This document shows positions 47,661-59,011 of a stretch of 64,000 nt of DNA, in pieces; position 1 is the first letter of the stretch; each line of letters starts with the position of its first letter. Where the stretch lies: NCBI GenBank assembly GCA_949152475.1, contig OX424567.1, positions 27,801,402-27,865,401 on the forward strand. Direction: 5' to 3'. The position numbers and the translations under genes were made by a program. The stretch comes from Terebella lapidaria. Taxonomy: Eukaryota; Annelida; Polychaeta; Terebellida; Terebellidae. The notes under the pieces are model-generated. The model was not told where the DNA came from. It saw only the letters and a program-made list of their open reading frames with translations, and searched no databases.

Positions 47661-50149
47661 CATGTTATGATCAATGACTTCAGGACACAAATATGACGTC
47701 TAGATGGAGTTTAAGTCCGCCATTAACGTTTGTCAATATGCATGATATGACGTCTACCATCCTGTAGCAGGAATATTTCCTTTGCGGATCAATACCATGA
47801 TCCAGACAGGGCAGTGCGTCGCCCTGGGCATGTTCTAGGAACTAGGAGCCAGGAAATGCTGTCGGAAATGACGCACTGGTATCAAAGAGTTAACTGCAGA
47901 CAACTAGCATTTAAAAAAAAAAAAACTTGAATAATTGATTTTACACTCTTTGCTGGTATGTCGAAGTTTGAGTCGAGTTTATTCTTGATAACTTCTAACT
48001 TGTAAGTGCGTAATGACCACATAATATTATTATTGAGAAAAAATATCCCGAAAGACTAAAACAAACAAAACACAACATCAAGTTAATTGTTTGCCCATAA
48101 AAATCACAGTGTTGAGATAATTTGCCAAACATCAATAGCATTAAAGCACAAAGGTCTGCCGCCCTATCGCACATATTGTCTTCGTGTGTTTGTGGACTCG
48201 GGTAGCCAAAAATATCCAATCAAATGTAGTGTTTACATTATCAACTCAATTCACTGTCTGATTGATAATGATTTGTGATTATCACATCGATTATTAATGT
48301 AGTAAATTTGCTATTTCAATCACATGTAGTGCGTGGTACATGGACCATGAGTACAGGCATTCGTGTTTTACACTCGTGTGTCCATATGCCTGCAAGAGAA
48401 ACGTCGCTGATTGCAAACGATGTTTAATAGAACATAGTAACACATCTTTTTTATGGATATTAATAGTTTCCTTTTCATCATGTTCGATCTGACAATTTAC
48501 TCAGTGGACTCAACAATCGCCGAGCTTATTGACAACAGGGTGTAGTCGACGCTACCATTTGATTGGCGTCTAATGTCACTCGATCGTTCCACGGAAGTTA
48601 TTTGAGTCTTGGTTGAGGCGCACTTGACTTTGTCAATGTGTTTGTGGAGGACTCTTTATGCTGGAGTAGGCGTCAACAGTCAATCAAGATGCTTGTTGTC
48701 GTATTGATGATGCTCAATTCAGGATCAATTAGTGGAAAACATGTCATACCGGTAGTTATCAAGACATTGATATAATTGAAATGGCAACTCATAACTCAGT
48801 CTGATGGTTGTCGGGTTCGTGTTATCATGGTAACTAACGTATTAATGACATCGATTGATCCCGCGTCCAGCGAAAACGTGGTCGGTCACATTTGGAAGTG
48901 ACCCAAGCACGGACTGACTGTCAAAAGAGCAGAGTCGTGGTCATGTCCTATTAGCTGGGATAGTCCCAGCAGACAATGTTTTCGTGTTAGAACCCAGACA
49001 TCGTAGCTACTGACATTTCTTGTAATTCCCTGTTAAACATGTCATGTTCCAGAAGCGGCACACATCTAATTGTCTGTCTGCCGACATGAGAATTACCTAT
49101 TACCCCGAGTAACGTGATACCCTCAGACATTGGTAAACTTTTGTTTGTATTGTCTCATGCTGTAGAATTATATATTGTGTCTTTTATGAATATTTTTTTG
49201 AACTCGTATGAGCAGCTAGGCCAATCACAGTGTACAATGTAACAATATCATTAGTTTGATATACTGTAACTTTTTCTTCATTATGTTATCAAATAACTTG
49301 ACTATGTTGACTGGATGATCGGTTCTTACTCCATGAAGATTTATGTTTGGAAAGGATACTTGAATGATAATACTAGTAATTCTTTGATATACTAGTATCT
49401 GGATATGTACATCATGCTATGTCATAGTGATTGCTAACAAAACCAATGTTCAGAAACAATTTTTATCAGGCCTTTTATCTCACCAAAATCTGTCAAGAGT
49501 ATCGCTCTATGAATCTACCACTTTTCCTGCGAACATTGCCACCAAAAGTTCCGACGGATTGTTGCTGCATTAGCATACGAGCTTCGGCTAATTTGCATAC
49601 GTTCTCGTGTCCACCGCTATGTGACCTTGTTCAATAATGATGCGCAGGGAGCAGTACATTATGTTGCCAGGCCCTTTCTTTGGTCAATTGACTTCATGAA
49701 TATCAATCTTGAACAGGGATAGCTTTTGCTGAATGGACAAGTGTGAGGGAGTTTTACAGTTAATAATTTCAGGAAATTTTGTGAAAGAGGAAAAACAGCA
49801 GCAATGGCGGTTTTGTGAACAGTCACATCATCATATATGATCTTTCAGTCACGACTGAATTAAAACTATCATAAATCTTTCGATTAATTTTATTGATATT
49901 ATCATAGTTGTGTGTTTCATTTTGTGAGGCACTTTTAATGAATTTTTATCGTAAAGTGCTCTATGTCAATATAAATATTCTCAATTTGTAAACCAACATA
50001 GTTTGTGACACAAAGTGAGGATAATTATTTTCATTTTCATTTGCGCAGAACACCATCATTTTTCATCACCATTGTCAATCAGGATCAACATCCCCGTAAA
50101 CTGCTCAGATTGATGTGTGAGTGACGATGTTATATCTTTTTGTTGCCAG
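47661..50149. other. Unique DNA upstream of the first recognised TIMELESS exon
   Basis: No supported gene. It has a poly-A tract near 47914-47925 and AT-rich, intron-like composition towards 50149. It is probably intronic if TIMELESS continues upstream. Confidence 0.4.
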
Positions 50150-50221
50150 GATTGGACGGAGGAAACGTGGAGAGCCAAGAAATTGTAGAGGAAGTTCCCA
50201 ATGAAAACCCGTATGAAGATG
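50150..50221 (+). CDS. TIMELESS: TIMELESS exon (acidic linker, first recognised)
   Basis: The exon follows TTGTTGCCAG and ends at G|GTATGT. In the frame fixed by the next exon it reads LDGGNVESQEIVEEVPNENP, then YED. It starts with two bases of a split codon and ends with one. It would lie in the acidic, poorly conserved segment that precedes the conserved FNF...RFA block of TIMELESS. It is assigned by phase and position more than by similarity. No upstream partner exon was found, although the phase requires one. Confidence 0.6.
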
Positions 50222-50797
50222 GTATGTATTGTCTTCTGTTGAGTTGCATGCCAGATATATTATATATGGTGGATACTTCATATAGATAACAATAATACCG
50301 TGTTGCAATCATTTAGACTACAGGAATTACTAAGGCAGAGAATTTATAGATTACTGAGCGATTGTTATTGACGTGATCTTGAAACGGACGGAAATCTTTG
50401 TCTTTGTCTCAGTGGAAACCATCTAGTAGTTTTATGATCCACCTATATAGTACTAGTTCCATCTATCCACAAATTACCACCATGATTTTTATCCGTGATC
50501 GTCCAATAATATCTTGATATTATTTCATGTACTGGTATAACCCTCTCTACTGTTGTAAGTTATCTTGTTATTATTTGTTTACTATTGGTATTTGTTATCA
50601 GACAAACAGTTGAAACTGCATGATTGGTTTAAATTGATATTCTTTATTCAACATATCAAATTTTTATTATTTCGTGTGAATATAATATATAAACTATATT
50701 CAGACTATAATAGCAGTATGTTTGCAAGAATATTTCATTTGGGTGACTATTATAGTGAACATGTACTACATGTTTTATACCCGATCTTCTCTCTCAG

Positions 50798-50867
50798 AGC
50801 TACAGGAGGAGGAGGAAGCGAGGCCCCCTGGTGAGGAGGAATTCAACTTCCAAGATTTCATCTCACG
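50798..50867 (+). CDS. TIMELESS: TIMELESS exon (acidic linker into conserved core)
   Basis: Bounded by TTCTCTCTCAG and CG|GTCTGT. It reads ELQEEEEARPPGEEEF and then NFQDFISR, joining in phase to the previous and next exons. Human TIMELESS has the same arrangement: a glutamate-rich run, then EFNFLDYLKRFA. Confidence 0.8.
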
Positions 50868-51036
50868 GTCTGTACATGAGAGTCATAGGGAATACTGAAT
50901 TTTAGCCATTGCTTGATTGTTGTGTCATGAAAATGTTATCAAGCAACATAAATTGAGAGATATCAAGACAGAATGTATATTGGAATGAATGCTTGGTTCG
51001 ATGTAAAGTTCTACTCTTGAAAACTTCATTCTGCAG

Positions 51037-51244
51037 ATTTGCTCAGCAGAACGTCGTGAGAACCTACACAATTCTACTGGCGGACTTCAAGAAAAACTCG
51101 ACACAAACAAACCACTGCATCCTGAAGATGCTGCACAGAATCGCCTTTGATTTCAGCTACATCGGGATGTTGTTCCACGTGCGACTGTTCAGGATCTTCC
51201 AGAAAGTCATGACAGATCCAGCTTGTCGGATCAAACAGTTTGAC
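51037..51244 (+). CDS. TIMELESS: TIMELESS exon, conserved helical core
   Basis: The exon lies between CTGCAG and GAC|GTGAGG. It encodes FAQQNVVRTYTILLADF, then STQTNHCILKMLHRIAFDF, then LFHVRLFRIFQKVMTDPAC. This aligns closely with the human TIMELESS stretch containing NHCIVKMLHRLA and FNRLLSDPA. It is the strongest single piece of evidence for the gene. TIMELESS with TIPIN stabilises replication forks and couples them to the S-phase checkpoint; this part is a helical-repeat scaffold. Confidence 0.95.
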
Positions 51245-51344
51245 GTGAGGCCGAATATGTGGTTTAGAGATTGTAGTACACTTATATATTGCCACATGTT
51301 TCCTTATATCTCTATATCACATGATTCACATATATTTCTGACAG

Positions 51345-51490
51345 GAGCTATGTCAGTTTTCGAAGTACGTGATCCGGAAGTTTTTCGAGGTGGCCCAGAA
51401 CAACGACAAGATATTTGTGGAGCTGTTTTTCTGGAAATCGTCGAAGGAAGCCGTGGAGGTTGTCGAGGGATACGGCTCATTTAAACAAAA
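51345..51490 (+). CDS. TIMELESS: TIMELESS exon, conserved helical core continued
   Basis: Bounded by TTCTGACAG and AA|GTATGC. It reads ELCQFSKYVIRKFFEVAQNN, then FVELFFWKS and VEVVEGYGSFKQ, matching the human segment with FAKYIIGKFF, FVELLFWKN and MTEGYGSL. It starts in phase 0 and ends with two bases of a codon that the next exon completes as asparagine. Confidence 0.95.
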
Positions 51491-51620
51491 GTATGCAGCG
51501 TGTTTGTTGATACTTTGACTAATGGTTTATGAATTGTCAAAGAGAAATACAATTAAATTCAAAAGTGAATCAAATTCACAGAAAAGTTGCACCAATGGGT
51601 GTAAAGCACAATGCAGTTCA

Positions 51621-51975
51621 TAGAGCATTATCATAGAGAAAGGTTTACTTTTGAAGGTACCTTGGTGAATCAGAGCATTATCATAGAGAAAGGTTTACTT
51701 TTGAACGTACCTTGGTGAATCAGAGCATTATCATAGAGAAAGGTTTACTTTTGAACGTACCTTGGTGAATCAGAGCATTATCATAGAGAAAGGTTTACTT
51801 TTGAACGTACCTTGGTGAATCAGAGCATTATCATAGAGAAAGGTTTACTTCTGAACGTACTTTGGTGGATCAGAGCATTATCATAGAGAAAGGTTTACTT
51901 TTGGACGTACTTTGGTGGATCAGAGCATTATCATAGACAAAGGTTTACTTTTGAACGTTCCTTGGGGAATCATGG
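51621..51975 (+). repeat. 50-bp minisatellite, seven copies, in TIMELESS intron
   Basis: The unit GAGCATTATCATAGAGAAAG followed by GTTTACTTTTGAACGTACC recurs at exactly 50-bp steps from 51623 to 51923. It ends about 40 bases before the next exon. Later copies carry a few substitutions. Confidence 0.95.
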
Positions 51976-52013
51976 TCGGATGATATATTTGCTTGTATCT
52001 GTTGATCCTGAAG

Positions 52014-52105
52014 CTCACGTAAAGTCAAGCAGCTGTGGACTGAAGAACAGGATGCAGAACTCCGACAGCTGTTTGAGCAGTTTCGAGACGGTGATGATGA
52101 ACAGG
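52014..52105 (+). CDS. TIMELESS: TIMELESS exon, first Myb-like repeat start
   Basis: I chose the acceptor GATCCTGAAG|C because it is the only nearby AG that restores the frame from the previous exon. It yields SRKVKQLWTEEQDAELRQLF, then EQFRDGDDEQ. The WTEEQ...LRQLF pattern matches the Myb/SANT-like helix seen in TIMELESS proteins (human: TWSPEEEAHLRELY). It ends G|GTAAGG. An alternative AG nine bases downstream would break the phase. Confidence 0.85.
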
Positions 52106-52193
52106 GTAAGGCTCGGTATGAAAGAATATGTAGAATCTTTGTCGTGCAAGAGTTTTGTGACTTGTTATCTGACACGGATGTTTCCTCTGATAG

Positions 52194-52320
52194 ACAAGGA
52201 CGTGGTGGACCTGATCATGGACCACCTGATTGACCGCACCAAGTCTCGCAGACAGGTTCTACGTCAGCTTGTCCACCTCGATCTGATCGCCAGCTCCAAG
52301 GACGTCAAACGCAAGAAGGC
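52194..52320 (+). CDS. TIMELESS: TIMELESS exon, first Myb-like repeat end
   Basis: Bounded by CTCTGATAG and GC|GTGAGT. It encodes DKDVVDLIMDHLIDRTKSRR, then QVLRQLVHLDLIASSKDVKR. Human TIMELESS has [30 protein letters not shown] here. Phase is consistent on both sides. Confidence 0.95.
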
Positions 52321-52365
52321 GTGAGTCCTGAGGCTCATACTTCATCCTTATTCTGTGATTTTTAA

Positions 52366-53495
52366 GTTACCGGACCTATGGTCCGATAACCTATTGCCGT
52401 CACGTTGCGTCCGTCCGTCCGTCCACATTTTTATCTTCAAAGTGTACGGTCCAATCTTTCTGAAAATTTGGGAAAAGACACCTTAAAATAATTCAAGAAG
52501 GAGATATTTTTTAGTTTTTTGATTTTTAAATTTTTTTCAAAATGGCGGCCGTTTTCGTCGAAAAACGGCCAATTTTGGACTTTGGCGGCCAATTTCTCAA
52601 AAACTGTCTGATCAGATTTGAGATTTTTGTTTCAAAAGGTTCCCCTTATACACCTCTGTGGTGTGTATAAGTTTGGTTGCCCTTGAATCGCCGGTCTGCG
52701 TATGGCGGCCATTTTGAATTTTTGACGGGTCGACGAAAATTTTTTTTTTCGGCCCAAATCGTTTTACTATCCATTTTGGGCGATTTCTAGGCAAAATAAA
52801 ATTTTCCACCCTTTGAAAAAAATTTTGGACTTAAAAAATTTTCGGCACTTTTTTCCTTCATAATGGGAGCTGACGGAACAGTACTCATAGAACGGCTGAA
52901 GATAGAGCTTAGAAATTGGCACTTTCAAATAGGAATTCATATATGGCGACTTGTGTGGTGACCTTGATTTTGACCTTTGATGACCTCGAAAGGTCAAAAC
53001 AGTCATTTTGGGGTAGAAAAAAAATTTGCCTCTACAGATGAAATGCATGTAGATAGAGCTTCAGTTTGCATTATGAACATATAGGAAGTCATATATGAAA
53101 CAACTAATGATGACCTTGATTTGGACCTTGGATGACCTTGAGTGCTAAATGTCTGGCTTGAAATCTTGAAAGTGACCTCTGAAGCTTAAACTTCTACACA
53201 TACAGTTAGGATTGTGTATAAGCCTATAGAAAGTCATGTATAAATGACACATCTTTTGGTGACCTTGAACTTGACCTTAAACGACCTTGAGGGCAAATCT
53301 CAAAACAAACGAAATACTTGTTGATAAAGCTTATTATATGTTTGTATTATGAACATATGAAGTCATATGCAGCATACCTAATGGAGACATTGAAATTCAC
53401 AAAGATGACCTTGACTGGTAAATCTCAAAATCATATGTCACCTACAATGCTTAAAACCGAAATTGTCCGGTAACCTATCTTAGCCCTTGGGCTAA
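52366..53495 (+). mobile_element. Hairpin-ended repeat, copy 1, in TIMELESS intron
   Basis: The element starts GTTACCGGACCTATGGTCCG, which folds on itself (GGACC/GGTCC). It ends GTCCGGTAACCTATC followed by TTAGCCCTTGGGCTAA, a second hairpin. The outer start and inner end are also inverted copies (TTACCGGAC / GTCCGGTAA). Inside are CGTTGCGTCCGTCCG, AAAATGGCGGCCG, and at least five TGACCTTGA words. It has no transposase-like frame, so it looks non-autonomous. Class unknown. Flanks are T-rich (TTTTT on both sides), but the target duplication is not exact. Confidence 0.8.
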
Positions 53496-53684
53496 TTTTT
53501 GGTTTTAAAACAGTTTAATCCAGTATATACTCAAATTGAAGTAAAATTGTGAAATATTGACAAATTTAGTGCATGTCCCTTATCTTGTGATTGGATCTAC
53601 TGCTATCCACATTTGTAACCAGCAAAGGGTACGAGTAGAACTTTATGACATTGTACTGATCACATCGTGACATATTCCCTGCAG

Positions 53685-53766
53685 CCCCAAGCCGCCACGT
53701 GGAGCATGGTTAGAAGAACATGAACTGGACTGAGACAGCTCTTTGAAAAACACAGGGAGGCTGACG
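53685..53766 (+). CDS. TIMELESS: TIMELESS exon, second Myb-like repeat start, one base short
   Basis: Bounded by CCCTGCAG and GACG|GTAAGG. It begins in the expected phase with PKPPRGAWLEEHEL, then meets a stop. In the +2 frame it continues LRQLFEKHREAD, which joins correctly to the next exon. The exon is 82 nt where 83 would keep frame. The missing base lies near 53729, between GA and CTGAGACAG. Similarity on both sides (human: LWTGDQELELQRLFEEFRDSD) shows this is real TIMELESS sequence. It may be an assembly error, an allele, or a sign that the locus is a pseudogene. Confidence 0.85.
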
Positions 53767-53950
53767 GTAAGGGAAGGCAGTTGTGGGTAGACTTCCAGTC
53801 AAACTAGCTTGTTTAATTATAGTGTGAAGAAATGTGACACTCTTTCATGTATTCGGAATTGTCTGTAGCATATGTAGTCTAATGAGTGGAATAAAAATAA
53901 CTGGTTCCCTCCCATACATATTCCAAACTCTATACCATTATATTTGTCAG

Positions 53951-54202
53951 ACGTCCTAGGAACAATCATCCCGCTGATGTCTCACCCTCGGTCCAAGGTT
54001 CGTGTCACTGAGAAGTTGATAGAGCTGGGGCTGGTGTCCGACCGCTCCGAGTTACGGAAACGTCGGGGCAAGGCAAAGGACGGCAAACCACGGGACGGCA
54101 AACCGCGGGGTGGCAAACCACAGAGAGACAAGGACCAGTTTGGAACGGGAGAAGACAACTACAAAAGTGCAGAGTTTGTTAGCGTCGATGACGATAGCAG
54201 TG
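53951..54202 (+). CDS. TIMELESS: TIMELESS exon, second Myb-like repeat end and basic linker
   Basis: Bounded by TTTGTCAG and AGTG|GTCAGT. It encodes DVLGTIIPLMSHPRSKVRV, then TEKLIELGLVSDRSELRKRR, then a lysine/glycine-rich tract with three KPRGGKP-like repeats, and an acidic end (VSVDDDSS). Human TIMELESS has DVLGHIMKN, RARIVDKLLALGLVAERREL at this place. The last ten exon bases are the first ten bases of the minisatellite that follows. Confidence 0.93.
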
Positions 54203-55964
54203 GTCAGTGTAGCTTTGATGTTGTTGGTAGCGTGTAATGAATTTGATAGCAGTGGTCAGTGTAACTTTGATGTTGGTAGCGTGTAACGAATTTGATAGCA
54301 GTGGTCAGTGTAACTTTGATGTTGTTGGTAGTGTGTAACGAATTTGATAGCAGTGGTCAGTGTAACTTTGGTGTTGTTGGTAGCATGTAATGAATTTGAT
54401 AGCAGTGGTCAGTGTAACTTTGATGTTGTTGGTAGCATGTAATGAATTTGATAGCAGTGGTCAGTGTAACTTTGATGTTTTTGTTAGCGTTTAATGAATT
54501 TAAAGCAGTGGTCAGTGTAACTTTGATGGTGTTGGTAGCGTGTAACAAATTTTATAGCATTGGTCAGTGTAACTTCGATGTTGTTGGTAGCATGCATTGA
54601 ATTTGATAGCAGTGGTCAGTGTAACTTTGATGTTTTTGGTAGCGTGTAATGAATTTATTAGCAGTGGTCAGTGTAACTTTGATGTTGTTGGTAGTGTGTA
54701 ACGAATTTGATAGCGGTGTTCAGTGTAACTTTGATGTTGTTGGTAGCGTGTAATGAATTTGATAGCAGTGGTCAGTGTAACTTTGATGTTGTTGGTAGTG
54801 TGTAACGAATTTGATAGCGGTGGTCAGTGTAACTTTGATGTTGTTGGTAGCGTGTAATGAATTTGATAGCAGTGGTCAGTGTAACTTTGATGCTTTAGGT
54901 AGCGTTTAATGAATTTAATTGCAGTGGTCAGTGTAACTTTGATGGTGTTGGTAGCGTTCAACGAATTTGATAGCAGTGGTCAGTGTAACTTTGATGTTGT
55001 TGGTAGCATGCATTGAATTTGATAGCAGTGGTCAGTGTAACTTTGATGTTTTTGGTAGCGTGTAATGAATTTAATAGCAGTAATCAGTGTGACTTTTATG
55101 TTGTTGGTAGTGTGTAACGAATTTGATAGCAGTGGTCAGTGTAACTTTGATGTTGTTGGTAGTGTGTAGCGAATTTGATAGCAGTGGTCAGTGTAACTTT
55201 GATGTTGTTGGTAGTGTGTAACGAATTTGATAACGGTGGTCAGTGTAACTTTGATGGTGTTGGTAGCGTGTAACGAATTTTATAGCAGTGGTCAGTGTAA
55301 CTTTGATGGTGTTGGTAGTGTTTAACGAATTTGATAGCAGTGGTCAGTGTAATTTTGATGTTGGTAGCGTGTAATGAATTTGATAGCAGTGGTCAGTGTA
55401 ACTTTGATGTTGTTGGTAGTGTGTATCGAATTTGATAGCAGTGGTCAGTGTAACTTTGATGGTGTTGGTAGCGTGTAATGAATTTGATAGCAGTGGTCAG
55501 TGTAACTTTGATGTTGTTGGTAGTGTGTAACGAATTTGATAACGGTGGTCAGTGTAACTTTCATGTTGTTGGTATCATGTAATGAATTTGATAGCAGTGG
55601 TCAGTGTAACTTTGATGTTGTTGGTAGTGTGTAACGAATTTGATAGCAGTGGTCAGTGTAACTTTGATGTTTTTGGTAGCGTGTAATGAATTTAATAGCA
55701 GTGGTCAGTGTAACTTTGATTGTGTTGGTAGCGTGTAACGAATTTTATAGCAGTGGTCAGTGTAACTTTGATGTTGTTTGTAGTGTGTAATGAATTTGAT
55801 AGCAGTGGTCAGTGTAACTTTGTTGTTGTTGGTAGTGTTTAACGAATTTGATAGCAGTGGTCAGTGTAATTTTGATGTTTTTTTTTAGTGTTTAACGAAT
55901 TTGATAGCAGTGGCCAGTGTAATTTTGATGTTGGTAGCGTGTAATGAATAACGGTCAGTGTATC
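54193..55964 (+). repeat. 52-bp minisatellite, ~34 copies, seeded at an exon end
   Basis: The unit GATAGCAGTGGTCAGTGTAA, then CTTTGATGTTGTTGGTAGCG, then TGTAATGAATTT is 52 bp. The first copy begins inside the preceding exon: GATAGCAGTG is exonic and GTCAGT is the real donor. Units diverge by scattered substitutions (TGT/GGT, TAACG/TAATG). The LINE at 55965 splits the array from its continuation at 59012. Confidence 0.95.
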
Positions 55965-58581
55965 AGTGTAATCATCGGTGTAATATACAGGCCTAACACT
56001 CCGCCCCGAGCAGATCTCGATATCTTTATATCCACGTTATCTGACTTATTGGACCAAATTAATAAAGAAAAGCTTCAATCTGAATTAATGGGAGACTTTA
56101 ATATCGACCTTCTAAAATTTAATAATCATGACAAAACTAATCTATATGCGAACACACTTTTCTCGCAAGGATTTGTGCCCTTAATACATAAACCAACACG
56201 AATATCTAACACTTCAGCGACGCTCATCGACCACATGATAACTAACAGTCTGTTCCCATCCACGTCAGGTATACTAATAACCGACATCTCAGATCACTTT
56301 GCAACTTTCCACATAATCAACAGGAAGCACGCTGAACATGAATCTAATACTACTAAGACTAGAATATTCTCAGAAAAAAATATTAACAAATTTAGAGAAA
56401 TATTAAACAAAACAAATTTCACACCAGTGTTAAATACTGCTTGCCCGGATGTAGGTTATAGTAAATTCATTGAACTATACAGTCGAGCATTTCAAAATGC
56501 CTTCCCATTTAAATTAATCAAACCAAACAAAAGGCGTTGTAGTATTAAACCCTGGTTTACATCTGGCCTTTTGACGTCCATGAAAAAGAAGGCTGACCTT
56601 TTCCTAAAAAAAATTAAAAATCCAACAGCGAATAACATCAGAAAATACAAAACCCATACAAATATATATAACAAAATCAAACGACAAGCTAAAATAGAAT
56701 ATCATATGAATGTCATTGAAACTAACAAGGGGGATAGCAAGAAAACGTGGCAAATACTTAACGATTTAATTGGCAAAAAGAAAAATAAATCCCAATTCCC
56801 AAGTCAGTTCAATATTGATAACAAAGACATTTCCGACAAGAGACAAATATCCGAGGAATTCAATATTTTCTTTTCAAAAATTGGAAGTAAGACTAGCGAA
56901 AATGTGCCAAAATCCACTAAGAACTTTAAAGATTTCATGAAGGACCCTGTACAAAATAGCATGTTCATAAGCCCAATTGATTCCACAGATGTCATTAAAA
57001 TAGTAAAACAAATGAAAAGCAAGTCAAGTTTCGGGCATGATGGAATACCTACCAAAATTCGAAAAGAAAGCATTCAGCAAATCATAAACCCACTTACACA
57101 CTTGATTAACAGATCAATACTAACTGGCAGCATGCCCCATGACCTAAAAATTGCCAAAGTAGTACCTATTTATAAATCATCGGACCCTCAGTTACTAAAA
57201 AACTATAGACCAATCAGTCTTTTGCCAGCGTTTTCAAAAATATATGAAAAGGTAATGTTCCACAAGCTAATGAAATACTTGAATAAATACAACCTATTCT
57301 GCAAGCATCAATACGGCTTTCGACCAGAACATAATACTATACACCCCATACTTCATTTATTAAACACATGTGCCCAATCTAACAACAGCCAACCTAAAAG
57401 ATATACTCTCTCAATTTTATGTGATCTTTCTAAAGCATTTGATGTCATTAGTCCGACAATCTTATTTGAAAAATTAGAACACTACGGTATTAGAGGTATC
57501 GCTAAAGACTGGTTAGTATCATATCTTACAAACAGAAATCAATATGTACAATATGAAGATCATAACTCAACAATGCGTAATATACAATGTGGGGTGCCCC
57601 AAGGTTCTGTTTTAGGACCTCTGCTATACCTAATATATGTTAATGATATACACCATGCAAGTCCTAGCCAAATATTATCATTTGCAGATGATACAACACT
57701 AATAGTAACAAACAATAACCTTGACGATCTATTCAACATCGCTAACAAAGAAGTAAATAACTTGTATCAATGGTTTTGCGCAAATAAGTTGGCACTTAAT
57801 GCAACAAAAACCAAATACTTAGTCATCAGATCACCACAACAAACTATTGACGTATCCGATTTCAATATAAAGATAGACGGAGTAGCAATTACTCCGGTGG
57901 GTAATACATATGCTGAAAAAAATACAAAATTCCTGGGGGTTTTATTTGATGAAACACTAACATGGAAAGACCACATAAAATGTATAGCCAATAAGATCAG
58001 CAGAGGTATTTTTAATGCTAAAACAAGTAAAACACTATCTTCCCAAACCATCACTAAGAACCCTTTACTTTACAATGATACATCCACACTTATGTTATGG
58101 ACTACTAGCCTGGGGAAGCGCGAATACAGGAGACAAAAATAAAATATTACTTCTTCAGAAAAGAGCAATTAGAATCATAAACAAAGCCCGATACAACTCT
58201 CACACAGAACCTCTGTTTAAACAAAGCCGAATTCTGAAGTTAGATGATCTATATACACGCGAAGTATTAAGATTTATGCACGACTTTTTCAACAACAAAT
58301 TACCACAGTCGTTTAACAATCTCTTCACAATCAATAGTGACTATCATCCTGATAGACATACTAGGCAATCTAATATGTTACATATTCCAAGATGTGACCC
58401 AATCTTTGCCAGAAAATTACCCTTATTCCATTTTCCACAAACCTGGAACGAATGGAGTTTTTCAATACCATTAAACTGCTCTCGATTAATGGTAAAGAAA
58501 ACAATCAACTCAATTTTTATCAATCAATACGTAGATAATGTATTTTGTGGTAATACAAATTGTTTGGATTGCCACCAATAA
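55944..58581 (+). pseudogene. LINE ORF2-type endonuclease/reverse transcriptase with one frameshift
   Basis: A 732-residue frame (to 58142) covers the end of the endonuclease and the RT. The RT motifs are LKNYRPISLLPAFSKIYEKV, QYGFRP, LCDLSKAFD (motif A aspartate), GVPQGSVLGPLL and SFADDTTLIV (catalytic FADD). At about 58010-58020, after ISRGIFN, the similarity moves to the next frame (58015-58581), which continues LKQVKHYLPKPSLRTLYFTM, AWGSANTG, LLLQKRAIRIIN and ends CLDCHQ. One indel therefore breaks an otherwise well-kept frame. Together with the lost N-terminus this makes the copy inactive, though probably not old. The apparent ATG at 55944 lies in minisatellite sequence and is not the native start. 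Confidence 0.88.
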
Positions 58582-59011
58582 ATACGGCTTGAATCATACA
58601 CTGTTATCACACATGCGTCTATATGTATGTCCCGATACACCCGTATACATGCATGTGTATATACCAAAGCTTTAATACAAATACTATTCCTGATCTTCAT
58701 TCTTGTATTATCCTGTGGTAGTATAATATCGTATATATCTAATCCGGGTGTGGAGGTATGGAGCAGCAGCAGAATCTTGGTGGCCCTGTAAATACATTTT
58801 TTTCTCATTTTTTTTCTCACTTTAAGTTGTCGAGCACGCCAAACATACCCTACTATCTTACTTTCAACAATTTATTTTGGTTTGGATTAAAACAGCTAAT
58901 ACTCTCCAAACCATCAATTCATGTAAATCATGTCACCACAATATGTATGAACAAATCGTACAACAAGATGTATTAATGTGAATTGAAAAAATAAACTATC
59001 TATTTATCTAT
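55965..59011 (+). mobile_element. 5'-truncated LINE (Jockey/CR1-like) inside the minisatellite
   Basis: About 3.05 kb, in the same orientation as TIMELESS. It starts within the apurinic-type endonuclease (GVIYRP, GDFNIDLL, LIDHMITN, SDHFATF), continues through the reverse transcriptase and a C-terminal tail, and ends in an A-rich stretch with ATAAACTATCTATTTATCTA. The 5' truncation and short simple-repeat tail fit target-primed insertion. The minisatellite resumes immediately on both sides, so the LINE inserted after the array had expanded. The exact clade (CR1, Jockey, Daphne-like) is not resolved. Confidence 0.88.

Noticed and set aside
46810-47677. Long overlapping frames of 286 and 248 residues
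   Set aside because: They are the translation of a 30-bp tandem repeat whose length is a multiple of three. Two frames are open at once, which is expected without selection.
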